A stretch of 64,000 bases of DNA from Anaerolineales bacterium. GTDB taxonomy: Bacteria; Chloroflexota; Anaerolineae; 4572-78; J111. The notes beneath the pieces were generated by a model that saw only the letters and a program-made list of their open reading frames with translations, made no database searches and was not told where the DNA came from. This document shows, piece after piece, positions 58,885 through 64,000 of this stretch. How positions within the stretch are numbered: the first letter of the stretch is position 1; each line of letters begins with the position of its first letter. The stretch lies in contig JACKAT010000001.1 in assembly GCA_020634935.1 (NCBI GenBank), forward strand, positions 124,001 through 188,000, read 5' to 3'. The translations under genes were made by a program, and so were the position numbers.

Positions 58885-59580
58885 TTACAAACAGCGTTCA
58901 GACAGCGCTTCTTGATTGTGAACAATGACGCGGTACTTTCTATCAACGGAGATATACTTTTCTCGCTTGTATGAGACAATCACCTGATTGACCCGCTCGC
59001 GGGTGGCCCCGATTAGGCCGGCAATATCGCTTTGGGTTAGCCGGATGGGTATGATAATATCGCCGTTATCCTGCGACACGCCGTAACGTTCCATCATCGC
59101 CAGAATTTGCCGGGCTACCCGGCCGTAAATATCCAGCGCGGCCAGTGATTTGATTTGCTCGTTGGCCAGCCGCAGCCGGCCGCACACAATTTCAACCATT
59201 TTGTAAGTGACGCTGGGCATGGCTTGCAAACAGTGCCAAAACGTGGGCCGATCCATCCACAACAGCGTCGATTTTTCCAGCGTAACCACATTGGCCGACC
59301 GCCCGGCGCTGTCCAGCAGGCTCAACTCGCCCACCGTATCGCCGGGGCCTAAAATAGCCAGGATCACTTCCATCCCATCGACCTGATCGATATATATTTT
59401 GATGGTTCCGTTGAGAATAATGTAGACGATTTCACCTGGCTGATCAACCATAAAGATATTACTGCCGGCTGAAAACGTTTGGCGGTGTAGATGCTCATTG
59501 AGCCAAACTAGCTCTTGGGGGTTAAGGTCCTGAAATAAAGCAATGTTGCCGAGTTCGCGGGCATCGGGCATTGCGGCCAT
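58885..59580 (-). CDS. Crp/Fnr-family transcription regulator
   Basis: 231 aa. Cyclic-nucleotide-binding-type beta-roll at about 14-130 (LFQDLNPQELVWLNEHL, GEIVYIILNGTIKIY, LGPGDTVGELSLLD), dimer helix, then an HTH of the Crp type (LTQSDIAGLIGATRERVNQVI) with recognition helix ATRERVNQ. No Cys cluster for an Fnr-type Fe-S centre. The effector is unknown. It lies 27 bp upstream of the response regulator and probably shares its transcript. Confidence 0.9.
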   Translation of the reverse strand: MAAMPDARELGNIALFQDLNPQELVWLNEHLHRQTFSAGSNIFMVDQPGEIVYIILNGTIKIYIDQVDGMEVILAILGPGDTVGELSLLDSAGRSANVVTLEKSTLLWMDRPTFWHCLQAMPSVTYKMVEIVCGRLRLANEQIKSLAALDIYGRVARQILAMMERYGVSQDNGDIIIPIRLTQSDIAGLIGATRERVNQVIVSYKREKYISVDRKYRVIVHNQEALSERCL

Positions 59581-59686
59581 AAGCTGTCGATCCTCTTCAA
59601 AATTGGCCGTACCTATTCAGCACACAGGCTACCGGCGCTATCGTTCATCGTAAAACCCGGGTTACCTGTACAATTACATTAGCCTT

Positions 59687-59846
59687 CTAGTACTACAACG
59701 AGACTTCGGTCTGAGAACCCCGGTTTTTAACTTTAGAAGCGGAAAGTTACTCTTTAGTGAATCTTTTTTGGCACGAAATTGATCGAATTAACCGAAAAAC
59801 CGGGGTTCTTTCCTAGTTTTATATCAAAATCTCGTCGTAGTACTAG
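59687..59846. mobile_element. Palindromic MITE-like element, family G copy 2
   Basis: Terminal inverted repeats CTAGTACTACAACGAG (59687-59702) and CTCGTCGTAGTACTAG (59831-59846), 15 of 16 paired. Inner pair GAACCCCGGTTTTT / AAAAACCGGGGTTC, as in the element at 26147-26292. It fills the 59581-59925 gap; no gene there. Confidence 0.7.
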
Positions 59847-59925
59847 GCCACATGGTCATTATACGTCAAGCCAGAGTTTACTACAAAGTTTAGAATTCTG
59901 GCCTGGTTACTTTCCCGCTTCTCAA

Positions 59926-61698
59926 TCAATCTACCTTTAATGTCTTACTGATAATTTGCGATAATTTCCCCAGCGGCATCGGTTTATTAATCCAGCTTAT
60001 GGCATCTTGTTCAATAACGCTGGCCGCTTCTTGATTCAACGGATAGCCGCTCATCATAATCATTTTAATGTCCGTATTGCAGGTTTTGAGAGCGGCTAAC
60101 AGCGCCAGGCCGCTCATATCAGGCATAACAATATCCGACAACACCAAATTGACCGTCTTTTGGTGCTGCTGATAAATGGCCAGCGCCTCTTTGCCGTTGC
60201 TGGCCGGCAAAACACGATACCCCAGGCTTTTTAGCAGCATCGAGACCGTATTCAACACTTCTTTATCATCTTCCACCACCAAAATAGTTTCATTTTGACC
60301 TTTAATAAGCCCGGCTGCATCTGGGGGACTGGCTGTGACCTCGAAGGTATCGACAAAGGGGAAATAGAGCGTAAACGTGGTTCCTTGGTCTTCGTGGCTG
60401 TTAACTTGAATATGCCCGCCGTGCTGTTTAACAATCCCGTAAACTTGCGAGAGCCCTAACCCGGTCCCCTGCCCAACACTTTTGGTGGTGAAAAACGGCT
60501 CGAAAATATGAGGCATAACGTCCGGCGAAATTCCGGAGCCGGAATCCGTTACGGCTAAAACCAGCCAGGAGCCGGGCGACATATCCGCCAGCGGCGGCGG
60601 TTGGTCCGGGTCAAAATCTTGGTGCATCAGTTTAAGCGCTATGACTCCTCCCGCTGGAATGGCGTCACGCGCATTTAACACCAGGTTAGTTAATATTTGT
60701 TGGATTTGGGTTGGGTCGGCCTCAATACTATAGTCGCCCGGTTCAATGTTTAAAGTTAAACGAATATCCTCGGCGATGATCCGGTTCAAAAAAGCCATGA
60801 CTTCTGTGGTAAAGGCCGCCAAATCAAACCGTTTCGGCTGGCTGATATTTCTTTGGGTAAAATCCAGAATTTGGCGAACCAGATTGCTGGCCCGATTGGT
60901 CGATTTGATGATATAAACCAGATCAGCCTGCATTGAAACCGGGGTATCGGGTGATACTTTCATCAATTCGGCAAAGCCCAAGATACTGGTTAAGATGTTA
61001 TTAAAATCGTGGGCGATGCCGGCGGCCAACTGCCCCACGGCCGCCAGCCGTTCCTGTTGAATGAGCTGTCTTTGGGCCTGCCGTAGTTCCGAGACCGTAT
61101 GCTTTAACTGCGTATTGGTTTCCTCCAGCGCCGCCTCAGCTTGTTTGCGCTCGGTGATGTCGGTGATGGCCAACCGGCAGCCAAAAACGTGACCGTTTTT
61201 ATCCTTCTCCGGGCGGCTGTCGATTTGGGCATAGAATTGGGTGTTATCACTGCGGCTAAAGCGGAGCTGGTAACTTTGCGGGACGCCGGCGGCAAACCGC
61301 ACTCGCCGTTGAAAGTAATAAATATCCTGATCATCCGGCGCCACATAATCGGTTAACTGTTTGCCCACCAACTCAAAGCGGTCGTCGCCCAGCATTTGGG
61401 CCGCGGTTAAATTGATCTCTTGAATGCGATCTTTGTTGTTAAGAATAATGTAGCCAATGGGCGCCAGATTAAATAAATCGATATAGCGTTGATATAAATA
61501 TTGGTACTTTTGCTCGCTGCGTCGCAGCTCTTCATTCTGCATTTCCAGCTCAATTTGGTAGATGGTTAACTCCTGGATTAGCTCTTGGACTTCAGCGGAG
61601 GGAATCAGCGCCTCGCCTTCCTGCTGCCGCTTCAGCAGCAGTTCCGCCCGTTGGCGCAGATCAACATTTCGGTTCGATGCTGATGATTGGCTTGCCAT
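59926..61698 (-). CDS. Hybrid PAS histidine kinase with C-terminal receiver
   Basis: 590 aa from the ATG at 61698, which has GGAAGG nine bases upstream; another in-frame ATG at 61707 is too close to that site. Order: helical N-terminus, PAS/PAC (about 75-190), short coiled coil, HisKA with His in AAGIAHDFNNILTSI, HATPase_c with NLVLNARDAIP, DSGSGISPDVMPHIFEPFFTTK and GTGLGLSQVYGIV, then a receiver domain with Asp in NLVLSDIVMPDMSG. Cytoplasmic. It follows the CheR-PAS gene by about 20 bp and likely works with it. Confidence 0.9.
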   Translation of the reverse strand: MASQSSASNRNVDLRQRAELLLKRQQEGEALIPSAEVQELIQELTIYQIELEMQNEELRRSEQKYQYLYQRYIDLFNLAPIGYIILNNKDRIQEINLTAAQMLGDDRFELVGKQLTDYVAPDDQDIYYFQRRVRFAAGVPQSYQLRFSRSDNTQFYAQIDSRPEKDKNGHVFGCRLAITDITERKQAEAALEETNTQLKHTVSELRQAQRQLIQQERLAAVGQLAAGIAHDFNNILTSILGFAELMKVSPDTPVSMQADLVYIIKSTNRASNLVRQILDFTQRNISQPKRFDLAAFTTEVMAFLNRIIAEDIRLTLNIEPGDYSIEADPTQIQQILTNLVLNARDAIPAGGVIALKLMHQDFDPDQPPPLADMSPGSWLVLAVTDSGSGISPDVMPHIFEPFFTTKSVGQGTGLGLSQVYGIVKQHGGHIQVNSHEDQGTTFTLYFPFVDTFEVTASPPDAAGLIKGQNETILVVEDDKEVLNTVSMLLKSLGYRVLPASNGKEALAIYQQHQKTVNLVLSDIVMPDMSGLALLAALKTCNTDIKMIMMSGYPLNQEAASVIEQDAISWINKPMPLGKLSQIISKTLKVD

Positions 61699-61719
61699 AG
61701 GTGACATCCTTCCTAAATG

Positions 61720-64000
61720 CTAGTGCGACGGTTTATCCAGCAGCTGCATAATGCCCAATAACCGGACTACACGTCCGGCCTTATCACGTTCAAGGGCGCG
61801 TGATATCCCTCTAATGGCTAGCCACTGCTCCGATTTGTGCTTAATGCGAACCCCCACATCATAGATGGGGCTGCGCCCTTCAATAAAATCGATATAAGCT
61901 TGTTCCAAACCGGCCCGATCCTCCGGATGAACTTGGGCCAGGACCCAACCTAATCGATCTTTGGCCGGGGGCAGTTCTGCCAGGGTATAGCCTAATATCG
62001 CGGCCCATTCCGGGCTGTGATAGGTAGTGTTATCTAAGGGGATGGCATGTTCATAATAACCGATCCCCAACTCTTCTAAGATGATGCCCATTGGCCGGTT
62101 TTGAAAGGCCGTTTCCCTTTCTTGTTGGGCTTGTTTGAGTTTTGTAACGTGACTAAAAGTGAAGGTGACGCCCTCCACCGCATTTTTTTCGGTACGGTAA
62201 GGGCGCACCCGCATCCAGTACCAACTGCCGTTTTTATGCTGCACTTCCCGCTCCTGAGCCTTTAGGGTGTCTAATACGGCTGCCGCGGTTTCGGCCAGAT
62301 CGACCTCGAGCAGGTTACAAACAATATGGCTGAGGGGCCGGCCCACATCAGTCTCGATGAGCTTGGCCACCCGGCTGGCTGCCGGAGTAAAGCGCCGGAT
62401 AAAGAGCCCCATATCCGTCACAATAGCGCCCACATCAATCCCGGCAAACATGTTATTCATATCGTTGTTAACCGAGGATAACTCATCTACTTTGGCTTCT
62501 AGCTCGGTATTAACCGTAACCAACTCCTCATTAACCGATTGCAGCTCCTCTTTAGCGGTTTGCAGCTCCTCATTGGTGCTTTGCAGCTCTTCATTGGCGG
62601 ATTGCAGCTCTTCATTGGTCGCGGTCAGCTCCTCGTTAGAGGTTTCCAACTCTTCAACCGTGGTGTGCAAATATTCCCGCGTCGATTTGAGTTCGTGTTC
62701 CAAATCAGCAATACGCTGATAGTCAGTTTGAGCCGGGCCGCCCTTCCCGGCTTCATCCAAAGTAAGCGCCCCCGGCCCTACTTCTTCAAAGATCACCAGC
62801 AGTAAGCCGGCCATAGCGCCGGGTTCCGACACCGGTTTAACCTTTAAGTTGATCACAATTTCGTCGCCGTTGGCGGGGATTTTAATTTGGTCATAAGTTA
62901 TGGTTTGTTGTTGGCTTTGCGCCCGCCGGATAGCCGTAGCCAGAGGTATCTGCAAGCCGGGCCGGGCCATCCGGGTAATATTCCAGTTGGCCTCGCCGGC
63001 GGGCGGCTCTAACAAGTGTCCGGTGCGCCCATGAATATATTGAATGGTTCCCAATTCATCGATGACCACGCACGCGGGTGTATGCGCTTCTAATAAAAAT
63101 TTTTCAACCAGTTGGCGGGGCCGGAGTGGTTTTTGAGACGGCCGATTTTTTCTACCCGGTAGGGTTATCAATCCGGCCATAGCAAAGTCGTGCAGAGAAT
63201 GGTCGATGACCCGTCCCGGATCGCGCTGAAAAATTTTCCACCGTTTGTTGACCAGAGAAAATAAAGGCGCATATTCGCCCGGCGACTCTGAACTGCCCAA
63301 GAACAGGAATCCGTTGGGTTTCAAAGCGTAATGAAATATGGGAAAGACCCGTTTTTGTAAAATTGGCCGAAAATAGATGAGCAAATTCCGGCAGCTAATC
63401 AGATCGATCCGGGAAAAAGGCGGGTCTTGTAAAACATTTTGCACCGAAAAAATCATCATCTCCCGAATCAGTTTCTTAACCCGGTAGCTGCTGCCTTCTT
63501 GTTTAAAGAAGCGGCCGAGCCGATCCGGAGATACATCGCCGATAATGCTGCCGGGATACACCCCCAGGCGGGCCCGTTCAATGGCCTCCAGATCAATATC
63601 GGTCGCAAAAATTTGCACCTCAGTCTGCCGGCCTAAGCGTTCCAGCCGCTCTTGCATGAGAATGGCAATAGAGTACGCTTCCTCGCCGGTGGCGCAGCCC
63701 GGTACCCAGACCCGGACCGAGGCGGTGGTCAGCGCTTCGGGCAAAAGTTCAGGGATAACCTGATGCTCCAGAATCTCAAACGCCTCGGCATCGCGAAAAA
63801 AGCTGGTGACGCTAATGAGCAGCTCTTTGAACAGGGCATCGATTTCCGGGGGATTCCTCCGAAGATAATCGATATAATCGGCAATCTTATCAAACTGATT
63901 GATCACCATCCGCCGTTCGATGCGCCGGCCAATGGTGTTATCTTTGTACAATGAAAAATCATGGCCGGTTTGGGTTTGCAGCAGGACAAAAACATGTTTC
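61720..64000 (-). CDS. CheR-type methyltransferase with coiled coil and PAS domains, 5' end cut by window
   Basis: At least 759 residues; the frame is open to the right edge, with upstream codons still reading like CheR (TGHDFSLYKDNTIGRRIERRM), so there is no start in view and a CheB domain may precede. The CheR methyltransferase shows SVTSFFRD, VWVPGCATGEEAYSIA (SAM site) and DLISCRNLLIYF. A long coiled coil follows, with repeated NEELQS heptads (about 440-510), then two PAS domains. This is the CheB/CheR/PAS architecture of non-flagellar chemosensory-like kinases. The hybrid kinase gene follows directly. Confidence 0.9.
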   Translation of the reverse strand, partial: KHVFVLLQTQTGHDFSLYKDNTIGRRIERRMVINQFDKIADYIDYLRRNPPEIDALFKELLISVTSFFRDAEAFEILEHQVIPELLPEALTTASVRVWVPGCATGEEAYSIAILMQERLERLGRQTEVQIFATDIDLEAIERARLGVYPGSIIGDVSPDRLGRFFKQEGSSYRVKKLIREMMIFSVQNVLQDPPFSRIDLISCRNLLIYFRPILQKRVFPIFHYALKPNGFLFLGSSESPGEYAPLFSLVNKRWKIFQRDPGRVIDHSLHDFAMAGLITLPGRKNRPSQKPLRPRQLVEKFLLEAHTPACVVIDELGTIQYIHGRTGHLLEPPAGEANWNITRMARPGLQIPLATAIRRAQSQQQTITYDQIKIPANGDEIVINLKVKPVSEPGAMAGLLLVIFEEVGPGALTLDEAGKGGPAQTDYQRIADLEHELKSTREYLHTTVEELETSNEELTATNEELQSANEELQSTNEELQTAKEELQSVNEELVTVNTELEAKVDELSSVNNDMNNMFAGIDVGAIVTDMGLFIRRFTPAASRVAKLIETDVGRPLSHIVCNLLEVDLAETAAAVLDTLKAQEREVQHKNGSWYWMRVRPYRTEKNAVEGVTFTFSHVTKLKQAQQERETAFQNRPMGIILEELGIGYYEHAIPLDNTTYHSPEWAAILGYTLAELPPAKDRLGWVLAQVHPEDRAGLEQAYIDFIEGRSPIYDVGVRIKHKSEQWLAIRGISRALERDKAGRVVRLLGIMQLLDKPSH

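Overview
The window looks like a chromosomal segment of an uncultivated Chloroflexota bacterium (Anaerolineae/Caldilineae/Ardenticatenia type). This is inferred from gene families, not from a marker gene: STAND/NB-ARC regulators, a 13-gene nuo operon with fused nuoCD, Chloroflexota-type lexA/ftsK and ECF/beta-propeller clusters, many TTG/GTG starts, and intergenic regions full of palindromic repeats. No rRNA or tRNA gene was seen.

Layout. 0-3.5 kb: end of a LarA-like gene, phosphatidylcholine synthase, an Rpn-type nuclease and an alpha/beta hydrolase. 3.5-6.4 kb: a repeat-rich accessory island with a 42-bp tandem array, a 199-bp MITE with 9-bp target duplications, and two toxin-antitoxin-like cassettes sharing the same promoter block and end palindrome. 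6.4-13.5 kb: a small DJ-1-like/STAS operon, a STAND regulator split into overlapping NB-ARC and TPR genes, an unlisted 51-aa secreted-peptide gene, and a one-piece HTH-NB-ARC regulator. 14-18 kb: MttB-type methyltransferase with a dimethylglycine/sarcosine dehydrogenase-like flavoenzyme (probable methylated-amine breakdown). 18.4-28 kb: a 1109-aa membrane protein joining SLATT-like, TIR/deoxyribosyltransferase-like, TPR and SLOG-like regions; a GAF/PAS histidine kinase; a lone CpaF ATPase; an M1 peptidase lipoprotein.

28.7-44.2 kb: the complex I operon nuoA-B-CD-E-F-G-H-I-J-K-L-M-N behind a clear promoter, with palindromic repeats inserted at E/F and H/I. 44.3-49.5 kb: STAS protein, CheY-like regulator, an SOS-type lexA, a second LexA paralogue that lacks both catalytic residues, a soluble FtsK-like ATPase and three small proteins. 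49.7-51.1 kb: a GNAT protein and a DCC-family (DUF393) gene whose two motif cysteines are both encoded by in-frame UGA, followed at the right distance by a bacterial SECIS-like hairpin: a probable UxxU selenoprotein. 51.3-57.4 kb: ECF sigma factor, membrane-anchored beta-propeller, propeller lipoprotein and glycoside hydrolase lipoprotein in one overlapping operon. 57.6-64 kb: SPW protein, NarL regulator, Crp/Fnr regulator, hybrid PAS histidine kinase and the 3' part of a CheR-PAS protein.

The strongest candidates for something new are the double-UGA DCC protein, the inactive LexA paralogue under its own LexA-box promoter, the SLATT/TIR-like/TPR/SLOG fusion, the small peptide between two STAND regulators, and the cassette-like toxin-antitoxin array. 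All family assignments were made by reading motifs; no database search was run.
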